Assembly (NCBI GenBank): GCA_019279435.1
Contig: JAAALK010000286.1
Coordinates: 40,733,712-40,797,711 of the forward strand
Length of the DNA: 64,000 nucleotides
DNA from: Zizania palustris
Lineage: Eukaryota; Streptophyta; Magnoliopsida; Poales; Poaceae
Direction of reading: 5' to 3'
Within the stretch, counting starts at the first letter, position 1. The number at the start of each line of letters is the position of its first letter. Positions 45,801-55,464 of this stretch are shown piece after piece. Made by a program: the position numbers and the translations under genes. Under the pieces are notes generated by a model. It saw only the letters and a program-made list of their open reading frames with translations. It did no database searches and was not told where the DNA came from.

Positions 45801-46134
45801 TAAAGAGATGGAAAGGCTAAACCTAGGGATCACAACTCGAGAGTACCTCGCTGCCTTGGAGTCTCGGCCTGTCTTAATAGACCAGATCCGAGAGAAGCAG
45901 AAGGAAGACCCAGACATCCTGGAGATCCAGCAAAACATGAGGAAGGGTAAAGCCCCCGGATTCTCCGAGGACGAACATGGTACCATCTGGTTTGGAAACC
46001 GAGTATGTGTACCCAACATACCTGAGTTGAAGACTCTCATCCTTCAAGAAGCCCACGATACTCTGTACTCCATCCATCCCGGGAGTACAAAGATGTACCA
46101 AGACCTGAAGGAAAATATTGGTGGGTCAGCATGA
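42835..46134 (+). CDS. Gypsy A gag-protease-RT-RNase H polyprotein
   Basis: The start is taken at MTDHQNTGSN (42835), which matches the Gypsy B gag start; an upstream in-frame ATG at 42784 is hydrophobic leader and less likely. Residues counted from 42784: capsid-type gag with METNP-like MEAGDWLRTIEKKLD (about 127-141); zinc knuckle CFNCRKEGHYSHQC (about 360); aspartic protease LFDSGATHSF (about 421); RT from YRMAANELAEV (585) through FIDDILVYS (about 732); RNase H with YCDASRQGLGCVLMQ (about 878) and TDHKSL (about 941); linker ending DALSR. It stops early at 46134, just after the integrase HPGSTKMYQ histidine region, owing to a one-base shortage in an A-run near 46112. All catalytic motifs upstream look intact. 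Confidence 0.9.
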   Translation: MTDHQNTGSNNGAGGSRDAPEGVVPNWGATGPRQSGSPSANHPTLAEMMANQNHLITALLTQMQHQQAQLDRLQNGEPAPRAPAPAAAPQLSEFLRVRPPIFSSTTNPMEAGDWLRTIEKKLDLLPCTDRERVAFATHQLQGPAAEWWDNYRASQPEGHMVTWAEFTIAFRAAHVPAGVIAVKQQEFRDLQQGNRTVMEYLHEFNRLARYAPEEVRTDALRQAKFLRGLKDELSIQLVAADFADFQRLVNKALIQETEQNKLDLKKRKMIAFKHQQANTQRPRFVPPPPAPAYHPRPAYRPPHAAGGSNAGHPRPAPPAPAAQPAPAAKAPILRDRQGRPVVCFNCRKEGHYSHQCPHPKQNQGAAPHQAVRARVNHVSAEEAQEAPEVVLGTFTMNSVPAVILFDSGATHSFVSEDFAKTNHLDVLPLPIPMVIATPGNRTSARFYSPKVQLDIQGVLFRAEPVLIQCTGLDLILGMDWLMKHKGVIDCANKSVTVTSPEGVTITFRMTSRKPLGASLRSIALEEVPIVKEFADVFPEDLPGMPPKRDIEFRIELVPGTTPISKRPYRMAANELAEVKSNIEDLEQKGYIRPSTSPWGAPVIFAMKKDKTKRMCVDYRALNDVTIKNKYPLPRIDDLFDQLKGSSVFSKIDLRSGYHQLRIREEDIPKTAFTSRYGLYEYTVMSFGLTNAPAFFMNMMNNVFMEFLDKFIVVFIDDILVYSKTKEEHETHLRLTLGKLREQQLYAKYSKCEFWSSEVKFLGHVISAGGIAVDPTTVEAVTNWLQPTTVTEIRSFLGLAGYYRRFIENFSKIAKPMTRLLQKEVKFDWTPDCEESFQTLKKKLVSAPILTLPDIRKDFHVYCDASRQGLGCVLMQEGKVISYASRQLRPHELNYPTHDLELAAVVHALKIWRHYLVGNRCEVFTDHKSLKYIFTQPDLNLRQRRWLELIKDYDLGIHYHPGKANVVADALSRKGYCNAIMIQDQAPLLYKEMERLNLGITTREYLAALESRPVLIDQIREKQKEDPDILEIQQNMRKGKAPGFSEDEHGTIWFGNRVCVPNIPELKTLILQEAHDTLYSIHPGSTKMYQDLKENIGGSA

Positions 46135-47300
46135 AGAGAGAAATAGCTGAGTATGTGGCCAAGTGCGACACATGCCGGCGAGTCAAGGCAGAGCATCAGA
46201 GACCTGCCGGACTGCTTCAACCCCTCAAAGTCCCTGAATGGAAGTGGGAAGAGATAGGAATGGACTTCATCACGGGACTGCCCAGGACCCAAGCTGGTCA
46301 TGATTCTATCTGGGTGATCGTTGATCGACTCACCAAGGTAGCCCACTTCGTTCCGGTCAAGACAACTTACACCGTCGCCAAGTTGGCTGAGTTGTATATG
46401 ACCCGGATCGTGTGCCTCCACGGAGTTCCCAAGAAGATTGTATCTGACCGCGGGAGTCAGTTTACCTCCAAGTTTTGGAAAAACCTTCAAGAGGAACTCG
46501 GCACCCGGCTGAACTTTAGCACCGCCTATCATCCACAGACCGACGGTCAAACCGAAAGGGTCAACCAGATATTGGAGGATATGCTTAGAGCTTGTGCTCT
46601 AGACTTTGGCGGAACGTGGGACAAGAACTTACCTTATGCGGAGTTCTCCTACAACAACAGCTATCAAGCCAGCCTGCAAATGTCCCCGTTCGAAGCACTC
46701 TATGGGCGTAAGTGCAGAACGTCGTTGCTCTGGGATCAAACCGGAGAATCACAACTGTTAGGGACAGATTTATTGAGAGAAGCCGAAGAGAAAGTTAAGA
46801 TCATAAGAGACCGACTGAAGGCAGCCCAATCCAGGCAAAAGAGCTACGCCGATAACCGTCGAAGAGATCTAGCCTTTGAGGAGGGCGATTATGTCTACCT
46901 CCGAGTCACTCCCCTCCGTGGCACTCAAAGGTTCAACATGAAAGGCAAACTAGCACCCCGCTACGTCGGACCTTTCCAGATCCTCCATCGACAAGGAGAA
47001 GTGGCATATCAACTTGAACTGCCTCCATCCTTGGCAGGCGTTCATGATGTGTTCCATGTCTCGCAGCTGAAGAAGTGTCTCCGTGTACCCACCGAGCAAG
47101 CCGACCTTCAGCAGCTCAATGTCCAAGAAGACTTGACCTACATAGAGAGACCCATCAAGATCTTGGAAACCAAGGAAAGAGTAACCAGAAGTCGCGTCGT
47201 CCGCTTCTGCAAAGTCCAATGGAACAACCATCCCGCAGAAGAAGCCACTTGGGAAAAAGAAGACGAGCTGAAAGCCCAATACCCCGAGCTATTCGAGTAG
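46131..47300 (+). CDS. Gypsy A integrase with C-terminal chromodomain (frame-shifted from gag-pol)
   Basis: Reads in the +2 frame relative to the upstream ORF. It starts within the zinc-binding domain (CDTCRRVKAEHQRP). The catalytic core has D45 (MDFITGLPR), D106 (VSDRGSQFTS) and E142 (QTDGQTERVNQ), giving the DD35E spacing. A GPY/F-like module (APRYVGPFQILHRQGEVAYQ) follows. The C-terminal 50 residues, with VRFCKVQWNNHPAEEATWEK, form a chromodomain, which in chromoviruses guides integration to methylated-histone chromatin. The open frame from 46131 is probably the downstream half of one polyprotein separated by a single indel rather than a separately translated gene. Confidence 0.88.
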   Translation: MKREIAEYVAKCDTCRRVKAEHQRPAGLLQPLKVPEWKWEEIGMDFITGLPRTQAGHDSIWVIVDRLTKVAHFVPVKTTYTVAKLAELYMTRIVCLHGVPKKIVSDRGSQFTSKFWKNLQEELGTRLNFSTAYHPQTDGQTERVNQILEDMLRACALDFGGTWDKNLPYAEFSYNNSYQASLQMSPFEALYGRKCRTSLLWDQTGESQLLGTDLLREAEEKVKIIRDRLKAAQSRQKSYADNRRRDLAFEEGDYVYLRVTPLRGTQRFNMKGKLAPRYVGPFQILHRQGEVAYQLELPPSLAGVHDVFHVSQLKKCLRVPTEQADLQQLNVQEDLTYIERPIKILETKERVTRSRVVRFCKVQWNNHPAEEATWEKEDELKAQYPELFE

Positions 47301-47329
47301 CGTTCCAATCTCGAGGACGAGATTCTTGT

Positions 47330-47340
47330 AAGGGGGATAG
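47330..47340 (+). promoter_or_regulatory. Gypsy A polypurine tract
   Basis: AAGGGGGATAG just before the 3' LTR start at 47344. Confidence 0.8.
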
Positions 47341-47343
47341 GTT

Positions 47344-50300
47344 TGTAACACCCCAAATTTTCAAAGCAATAAAAATATTATTAAATTCAATTTATTGGGA
47401 TTTTTATTTCAGAAAATACCTTTAAATCCTTTTTATACCCTTTTGAACTACAACATGGAGTAGATGACCAAATCAGGAGGTGAAACTTTTGTATATGATC
47501 CTAAGACCAAAATATAATTTTGAGAATTTTTATAAATTTTTACCAGCCTTGGAAGTAGCCCTAATATTTTAACCCATTTTCTGGAATTATTTTTATTCAG
47601 AAAAGTATTAGAACAGTAATGGGCTCCTCTCCCTCCCTTCTCTCTCTCCCGGCCGGCCCAGCCCGTTACCGCGCCCGCCTTAGACTGACGCATGGACCCC
47701 ACCTGTCGGCGCCGATCCCCTCCCCTCGCGCGCGCACCCGACAACCCGGCCCCACCCGTCAGTCGCCACCCTCGCCCGCTCGCGCCCGCTGGCCAGTGGC
47801 CCTCGCCTGTCAGACCCGTCGTCTACCTCCCGCCGTCGCCCCCAAATTCCGCCGGCCGACGACCCCGCCTCGGATCCGCCTCGCTGGCCCCTCCCGCATT
47901 AAATTGGCGCCATTAACAGCCCCCCCCCCCGCGCTCAGCCGACCGTTTCCCCGCTTTAACCCTCGCGTTTACGCCACGGGATCGCCGCTCCGCGTGCATG
48001 GCCGAGCCATCGCCGGCGAGTAAAGGCCCTCGGCCGGTTTCCTTGCATGCGAGCCCTCCCCGGCGTCCTATTTAAGCCCCCAGCCTGAGCCGCGTCCGAC
48101 CCCCGCGCTTAATCGCCTCGAGAACGAACAGAGCACTCGCATTTCGCTTTTTGGCGCACGCCCTCTGATTCACCTCCGGCCACCGCTCGCCGTCGCACCG
48201 GACCACCTCCGCCCGTGCCTCCGCCACCAACGTGACCGCGAGAACGACCCCGACCTCGGCCACCCCTCCGCCGACGTCGAACCCCGCCGGAACACCATCG
48301 CCGACGAGGAACCCGAACCACTCCGTCGTCTACCCTCGTCGCCGGCCTCGCTCCGTCGACCCCTCGCCTCGCCTAAGGTACCGTCGTGACCGCCTTGGCC
48401 TCCTCTTTCCGTTTTCGCATAGAGCTAGGGCCTAGCCCCCTCGTAGGCGCCATCGCCACCGCACCCGAGCCCCGCCGTCGCCGGAGACGAAGGGGGGTAT
48501 AGCCCCCTTAGCGCGTGTCGTGCCGGATTCAATCCTGGCCGCACGATCGCAATCGGACGACGCGCGTGAGCCCACGTACGCGATCTAATCCGCACCGTCG
48601 GATCTGGTCAAACCGTTACGTTTTAATCTCACGCGTTGATTTCATTTAACCCGGCGTGCGATCTCGTGCGTCCACGTGGTACCCCTTCGCGCGTTTTAAT
48701 CCTGGCCGTCCGTTGTCACTTAACCCTCCCGCCTCGCGCCTGGCCACCGGATCTAGATCCGACGGTCCAGATCGAGCCGGCGCACGCGCACAGTGCGCGG
48801 GTTCACCGTGGGCCTGGCTCACCGTGGACCCGAGGGGTTTAAAATTTGAAAATAAATTCCAGAAATGCTTTTAAACTTGTAAAATTCATATCTATTGCAT
48901 TTGGGCTCTAAAAATTGCCATTCCAATTTTAGAAAATTCATAAAATTATTCTCTACATGTTTAGGCAATAAAAACAGTAGGTTTATTTGGACATTTTCAT
49001 GTGTATTCAAATAATTATTCAAAAGCCTTTAGGATTAAAATATGGATTTAAATATTTAAACTTCAGAAAATTTATATAATTATTCCTTTCTGTTTAAACA
49101 CTAGAACCACTGAGTTTTCTATGAATCAATTATATTAAATTGATTAGAAAACTTAATGTAGTATTATACACACTTAAAAACCCTTCATGAAAGACAATAA
49201 TTCATTTAGATTCATTTTAAATTAATGGAGAAATAAATTTCAGAACTTTAACCATTGAAGTTATTTTATTTATAATCAAACTAACTTTAACTCATGTGTT
49301 TATAATGTTATACTGTTTGATTAGATGTTATGTTCTTTTATTTTACTTTATATTAAAAAGACTACGACGTCGCCGAGGAGCCGGAGTACTTCCCCGAAGT
49401 CCCTCCCTCTCCCTTTGCTGAACAAGGCAAGTCACCAAACAATTCTTTTGAGCATATTGAACCCATGTCTGAATTGACTATCGCTAAAACACATAGGTTA
49501 TGTATATGCATTAGTCAAATGAACCCTTACATTATATTTATTTAGGATCCCCCGACCTTGATGTGCAACCCAAGCCATGCTATCTCGCCTAACCTCCTTG
49601 TCACCATATGATCAATGATATTAGCTAGTGTCCAATGTATTGGCACGGCCGCTACAGGATAAAAATGAGTCGTAGTGAAATGGTTCTGTTATATGATCCT
49701 GTTACTTCTTATCTTTGGAAATTCTGTTGGTGATGAGTCATGGTTGTGAGTGTATGCATGGTGGGTTCCGGGTGCAAGCTAGGGCATTGGTCAGTCGCAC
49801 CCGGGGCACTATAAGGACCGGTCTGAGGGATCCGTTGCAATACACTTATGTACTAACCACAAGTCTAGTGGGTAAGTCCTAACTAAGGTATGGGTTGTTC
49901 CAAACCGAGGCCACCACTTGGAGATGGGTCAAGTTGCACCTGCGGGTGACTTGTACCAATGTGGCGCAAAAGGGGGTGCGACGTTAGCCGGGATGCGGCC
50001 CGGCGCGCCGGCGAAACCTAGAGCGGGTGGTTATCGCTTGGAACATCTCATATTGAGGTTTTGGCACGAGTTCCCGTGTAATGGGTCATCTCGTTGAGAT
50101 GAGTGCGTGCCTTGTGGGTACAGTAGTACATCTCTGATCAGAGTCTTAAATCTTTTCGAAAAGCCGAGCCCACGGTCAAGGGCGGGTTGCGTGACATCCC
50201 CCAGTTAGTTTACTTGAATATGGATGTGCATGTTGTTTGTCATGTAAGGACCGTTGTGCGAGGAGGTAAAACGTACTCCTCGAGTTAGTTGATGTTGATG

Positions 50301-50726
50301 ATGCTCATGTTTACTTTCCGCATGATTAAAATATGATTACACTAAATGCCATAACTGCAACTGCTTTATTCCGCATTGTTAGCCTTTATCCTTCCTTGTT
50401 TATTATCCTGCATTATTATTTGCATTTGCGGTGGCTTGTTGAGTACTCTTTGTACTCATACCCGTTGGACCCCACAGAGGATGCTTATCTCGAAGACGGT
50501 CTGGAGTAGCGACCCAGTCAAGAAGAAAAATCCTGAAGAAGAAGTTCGTCATGCCGTTTTCTAATTATTTTACTCTACTGTTTTATTAAAACAATGTTGT
50601 AATAAATATGGTCTGCGTACCATGAATTTTACCGTATGTACGTTGTCGCATGATGAACCTCTTGTATTATTGTTTTCCTATGGAAATTCAATAATGTCTC
50701 GATTTTGTATAAATCGGGGCGTGACA
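47344..50726 (+). repeat. Gypsy A 3' LTR
   Basis: 3383 bp, a near-perfect copy of 38371-41752. Differences seen include TGTAAC vs TATAAC at the start, a longer C-run near 47920 and single-base changes near 48656, 48699, 49700 and 49849. Confidence 0.93.
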
Positions 50727-50731
50727 ATCCT

Positions 50732-51043
50732 CGAGATAGGCTTCCCGTCGATGTGCCCCCTTATGTAGAGAGGTCTCATGTGATGGCTCGTGTCTCTGGG
50801 CTTCTCGAATACGGTGTCCCGCGGACCAAGGTCTAGTTGTGCGACCCCGACCTCCTCCTGCAGTGGAGCAAACTCAAAAGGTAACATGACGACGCCGGTG
50901 TCCATCGCCTGAGGAGCGGGCCCCTCAGAGACGGGAGTGTAGTCGTCGTCGAGCAAGTCATCATCGTCGGAGCTAACAACGGGGGCCGAGTCATCGACCA
51001 TGACCGGCCTAGGTCTCCAGACTTTCTTCACGGTGGGCCGAGG
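50732..51043 (-). pseudogene. Outer Gypsy fragment: gag-protease linker and protease start
   Basis: This 312-bp island lies between Gypsy A and Gypsy B. On the minus strand it encodes an acidic linker (SSDDDDLLDDDYTPVSEGP) and RPLYIRGHIDGKPISRI, the start of the Tat-type protease. It continues across the ATCCT duplication into 38365-37870, proving that A landed inside the protease gene. The right edge is the ATGGA site where B landed. Confidence 0.82.
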
Positions 51044-52956
51044 ATGGATGTAACACCCCAAGAAATAAAAACAAATAAGATAAAAGAAAATTTTTATTTA
51101 ATCATTTCTGGATTTATTTATTAAAAGAAAATCATAAAAGAACCCAAATAAAGCCAAACAGGGAGAAATACTCAAAATATGGACCTGAAAATTTTATGAG
51201 ATGAACTAGAGGCCAAAATATAATTTTAGGAATTTTTACAAATTTTTATCAACAGTGATTCAACCCTTAACCAAATATATGAATTACTGGATTTATTTTA
51301 AATCGGAAAAGAATTAAAAATGCTTAACGGGCCTCAACCTCCAAAGTAACCGAGCCCAGCCCAGTCCAAACCGTGAGTCACTGACCGGTGGGGCCCGCTT
51401 GTCGGCGCCGCTTCCCTCCTCTCTCTCCCGCGCCCGCCCCCGCCTGGTCCACCTGTCAGTCTCTGCCGCCCCCCTTCCTCCCTCTGGCAGGTATGGCCCG
51501 CCTGTCGGCCCTTCCTTTTCTGTCTCGCCCACTGACAGGTGGGGGCCACCTGTCAGATGCTTCGTCTCCGATGGAAGGGGATCGCCCCCTTCCTTTCTCC
51601 CGGCGATCACCTTCTGTTTCTCGTCGCCGGCCGCCCGCGATCGCCCGGATCACCCCCGGATCACCTTCCCCGCACGCCACCGCCTCCTTTCCATCCATGG
51701 CGACGCGTTTTCGCGCTTAAGGAAAGCTACCCGAAGCTTTGAAAGACCTCGCCGGAGTTCTAGGGAACCCTTCGGTTCCTTGCCATCCCGACCGCCGGTG
51801 ACCCCCTATATAAACCCCTCTGGCCTCCGCACTCAGCCCACACTCACACCACCCTCCCCGAGCGAAAGCCGAGCGCCATCGCCTCTTTTCGGTCTGAAGT
51901 CCTGCTCCACCTCCGGTCGCCGATCGCCGTCGATCCCAGTCCCCACCGCCCTAGCCATCACCACTGTTGTGATCACCAGAGCCCACCCGTCCTCGGCCAC
52001 CCCTCGATTGGCCGTGGAACCCACCAGATCACCGTCGCCGACGACCACCCGAGGAGACCTCGCCGTCTACCCTCGCCGTCGTCGCCGTCCGTCGCCCATC
52101 TTCGCCGCCGAAGGTACCATCGTGACCCCCATCACCTCCGCGTTCCATTTCTGCCGCTAGCTAGGCACGTAGGCGCTCGCCGCCGCCGCCGTGGACGCAC
52201 CCGAGCCCGCCGTCGCCGGAGACGAAGGGGGGTACGCGCCCCTTACGTCGTGCCGTGCCGGATCGCGCTCTGGCCGTCCGATCACGATCGGAGGGCTAGG
52301 ATTAAATCCCCTCAGGATTTAATCTAGGCCCTCAGATCTGGTCAAAGGGGTATCGAGGCCTCTCGACCGTCGATCGTCACTTAACTCCCTGGATCGATCT
52401 GGTGCGTCCACGTCATACCGGTTCGTGGGATCTAATCCTGGTCGTCCGTTTTCATTTAAGGGATCCCGCCTCGCGCCTGGCCACCGGATCTGGATCCAAC
52501 GGATCTGGTTGATCCGGTCCACGCGCACAGTGCAGCAGTCCACCGTGGGCCTGGCTCACCGTGGACCAGAACCCTTTTTCAGTTTAAATAAAATTCCAGA
52601 AATTGATTTAAACTTTGAAAATTCATAACTTGCTCATTTTAACTCCAAATTTCACCATTCAAATTTTGTTAAATCCAGAATAATATTCTCTACACATTAA
52701 TGCCATAAAAACAGTAGGTTACTGTTACCCAAAATATTTTTAACAAATAAAAGAATAAAAACCCCTTAGGGATAAATTATTAATTCAGAAAAATAAATTA
52801 GAAAGCCCTAAGAAATTAAGTTTACTGTTTATTCACCAAACATCAGAATATTAAAACTTTATTCCACATAATAAAACCCACAAATGTCTATGTTTAGTAT
52901 TTGGTGAATTTTTGTCTGTTTATTGAATGTACTGTTTATTTTTCCGTATCGAGAAG

Positions 52957-53022
52957 ACTACGAGTTCATCGAGGAGCAGGAGTTCTACCCCGAGGTTCCT
53001 CCATCACCATTTGCTGATCAAG
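52957..53022 (+). other. Exon-like conserved coding block in Gypsy B LTR leader (copy at 59873-59938)
   Basis: Homologue of the Gypsy A block 40387-40452, with an acceptor-like GAGAAG before it and AAG|GCAAGT after it. In the phase set by a possible upstream donor (CCGAAG|GTACC, 52114) the joined frame stays open, unlike in A where a TAA would precede it. In the 3' LTR copy the last Gln codon is changed (GATCAA to GATAAA). Confidence 0.5.
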
Positions 53023-54091
53023 GCAAGTCATCGACCACCTCTGTGGAAACAGTTGATCATCATTGAGCCCATGTTTTAATAAATTACCGCTATAACTCAT
53101 AGGTTAATATTGCATTAGTCCAATATCAAGCCCTACACTTATATTTATTAGATCCCCGTCCTTGTGTGCAACCCAAGCCATGCTTATTGAGCCTTAACTC
53201 CTTGTCACTCTACAAATATTATATTAGCTAGTGCCCAATGTACCGGCACAACTGCTATAGGATAAAAAGAATGAGTCGTAGATAGCTGGATTCTGTATAT
53301 GAATTTCCCTGTTATTCTCATCTCTGGACTATGTTGGAGTTGGCTAAGTTATAAGTATGGTGGGTTCCGGGTGCAATCTCGGGCATTGGTTTGTCGCACC
53401 CGGGGCACTATAAGGATCGGTCTGCGGGATCTGTTGCAAAGCACTTCCGTACCAACCACAAGTCTAATGGGTAAGTCCTAACTGGAAGTATGGAATACTC
53501 CGGCTCGATGCACCATAGAGGAGGGGGCAAGGGGCTAGCCTGCGGGCGACTTGTACCGACGAGGCTCAAGGGGGGTATGGTGGGGCTCCGATGCGTCGGG
53601 ACACCATATGAAACCCATAACAGGGTGCTGTTGAGTCGGGGAGGACTATATGGAAGGTTTTGGCACGAGTTCCCGTGAAATGGGTCATCTCGTTACACTT
53701 CGGTGTAGGTGATGAGTGCGTGCCTTGTGGGTACAGTGGTACATCTCTGATCAGAGTGAAATCAATCTTTTCGAAAAGTCGAGCCCACGGTCAAGGGCGG
53801 GTTGTGTGACTACTCGCAGTTAGTTTACAATTGTTTGAATGGTCGAGTTATTCATGGCATGTAAGGACTGTAGAGCGAGGTGGGGCTGACTGTACCCCTC
53901 GAGTTAGAAGATGATGATGCATACACATGTTTATGTTTCAGTACTCATAAATTGTTCACATTAAATTGCTTTACAACTTATTCGCTTCCGCAAAACTAGC
54001 CACTATCTCCCTTGTTATTATCCTGCATTATATTTGCATTCGGTGGCTTGCTGAGTACCCCTGTACTCACCCCGTTGACTTACAACATCAG

Positions 54092-54129
54092 AGCCCGTCT
54101 ACTACGAGGAGGATGCAGGTCTGGAGTAG
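54092..54129 (+). other. Candidate terminal exon in Gypsy B LTR leader (copy at 61007-61044)
   Basis: Follows ACATCAG (acceptor); reads (E)PVYYEEDAGLE then TAG in the phase left by the donor at 53023. It corresponds to the Gypsy A block at 41504-41535. Confidence 0.45.
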
Positions 54130-54343
54130 CGACCCAGTCAAGGCGAGACTGGAAGGAGGCGTTCATCTAGGACCCTTATTTTATTAGTTTCTCTTCACCT
54201 TTATTCACTTTTGTATTAATGCGGTCTACGAACCGTGAATGATTGCCCGTATTGTACGTGGTCGCATGATGAACGTCTTGTTTTATTGATTTTCTATGGA
54301 TTTTCAATAAAGTCCTGATTTATTAAATCGGGGCGTGACAAGA

Positions 54344-54356
54344 TGGTATCAGAGCC
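54344..54356 (+). promoter_or_regulatory. Gypsy B primer binding site (initiator Met tRNA)
   Basis: TGGTATCAGAGCC three bases after the LTR, identical to that of Gypsy A. Confidence 0.88.
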
Positions 54357-54478
54357 GACTTGACTGTAGGAAGCCAAACAGACCTGACCTTAGGACTTGT
54401 ACTTACTATATTTTCTTACAAACACTACTTATCCTCTCATCTTCCGAGATTTTCACAAAAACTTTCTCTCTTTTGTAG

Positions 54479-55291
54479 ATGCCAGTCCATACCATGAGCG
54501 GGACTCTTCGTGATGAGGCCGGATTCATCCGCGAGCTTTGCGTGCTCGTCGACTTCTTGGGGTTTCCCCATGAGCCCGCGTTCCACGGGATCTTTCCCGA
54601 TGCGAACGAGAGCTACTGCGAGGTCACGGTTGTGATTCGCCCCTCCTCCACGCAGCCACCCTTTTACACCCATGGAATTGGAGGACCTTCATTCGTGGTG
54701 GCTAGCCAGTGAGCCGCTCTTCAGTCCCTCGCCGAGCTTCGACTGGTATACGACTGCCACCTCCGCGACACCGTCTACCGCTTCATGCCCATGCGCACAC
54801 CCGGGAGTCACCGCAGCATCTACATCAGCCCCCTCACGCAGAGCAGCTCCGCCATCACCCGCACGATGAGACTCTTGGAGGCCATGGACAACCTCCACAC
54901 AGAGGCCGTCCTCGACGCAGACAGCCAGCACGACACCATCGACTTCTACCGCCACACTTCTGAGAACCTGACCCGTGAGAATGCCGAGCTCCGTCGACAG
55001 CTTGAGCAGAACCCCCTGTTGACCCTCGAGGTGGAGGAATTGAGGCACCAGAACGAGCTCCTACGCCAGGGCGCCATGGTCCACACCCAGCTCCGCCAAC
55101 AGCTCAAAGAATTGAAGAAGGATATTGAGGAGATCGCCCCTCTTCCGCCTCGCAAGAAGAAACCCCTTCGGATCCCCACTGTGAGGCCCAAGAGGATCTC
55201 CCGCAGCGCACCACCCGCCGGACCATCCAGCTCCTCGACCCCGACCAACTCCCACGAGCCCGAGATCGAGCCGTCCCCCGAGCTACCCTAG
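54479..55291 (+). pseudogene. Extra ORF upstream of gag in Gypsy B, one nonsense codon
   Basis: The frame is 271 codons long, homologous to the Gypsy A extra ORF. It opens MPVHTMSGTLRDEAGFIREL and has FPHEPAFHGIFPDANESYCE, LLEAMDNLHTEAVLDAD and a strong heptad-like stretch (NAELRRQLEQNPLLTLEVEE, QLRQQLKELKKDIEEI), then PPRKKKPLRIP and a Ser/Pro/Glu-rich tail. One TGA at 54710-54712 interrupts it at the position of an Arg codon in A; otherwise the frame is open. The shared first half, the LEAMDxLHTEAVLDAD block and the PRKKKP motif show that the gene is conserved in both families. Function unknown. Confidence 0.7.
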
Positions 55292-55464
55292 ACGTAGTTT
55301 ACGATTGATTGTTTTTCATTTTTGCTTGCTTGTATTACCATTCATGCCAAAACATAAGGCATGAATGAAGAAATAAATAAATGTAACCGCAAGAACGGTA
55401 CCTTTTGAAATAAAACATAAAGAGTTCTCTAAAAATAAATGTTGTCTACTTTGAAAACTCTAGG

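Larger units (their letters stand above)
38371..50726 (+). mobile_element. Gypsy A: near-intact chromodomain Gypsy (Tekay/Del-like) with 3.4-kb LTRs
   Basis: LTRs 38371-41752 and 47344-50726 begin TGTAACACCCC (the left copy has TATAAC) and end GGGGCGTGACA. The TSD is ATCCT at 38366-38370 and 50727-50731. Internal order: tRNA-iMet PBS, extra ORF, gag-protease-RT-RNase H, integrase with C-terminal chromodomain, PPT. By eye the LTRs differ at only about five substitutions and three small indels over about 3.38 kb, so the insertion is recent. A single frameshift near 46112 is the only obvious break in gag-pol. Confidence 0.93.
51049..54340 (+). repeat. Gypsy B 5' LTR
   Basis: 3292 bp. TATATAAA at 51807-51814 is the likely TATA box. 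The long leader carries the same exon-like blocks as Gypsy A (52957-53022 and 54092-54129) and the conserved GGGTTCCGGGTGCAA and GTCGCACCCGGGGCACTATA segments. A GC-rich open frame (51399-52160) spans the promoter and is not called as a gene. Confidence 0.92.

Noticed and set aside
51399..52160. 253-codon open frame in the Gypsy B LTR (and the 298-codon version at 58356-59252)
   Set aside because: It starts upstream of the LTR TATA box and owes its length to GC-rich sequence. Only the end of this frame, next to the candidate splice donor, might be relevant; the whole ORF is not supported.
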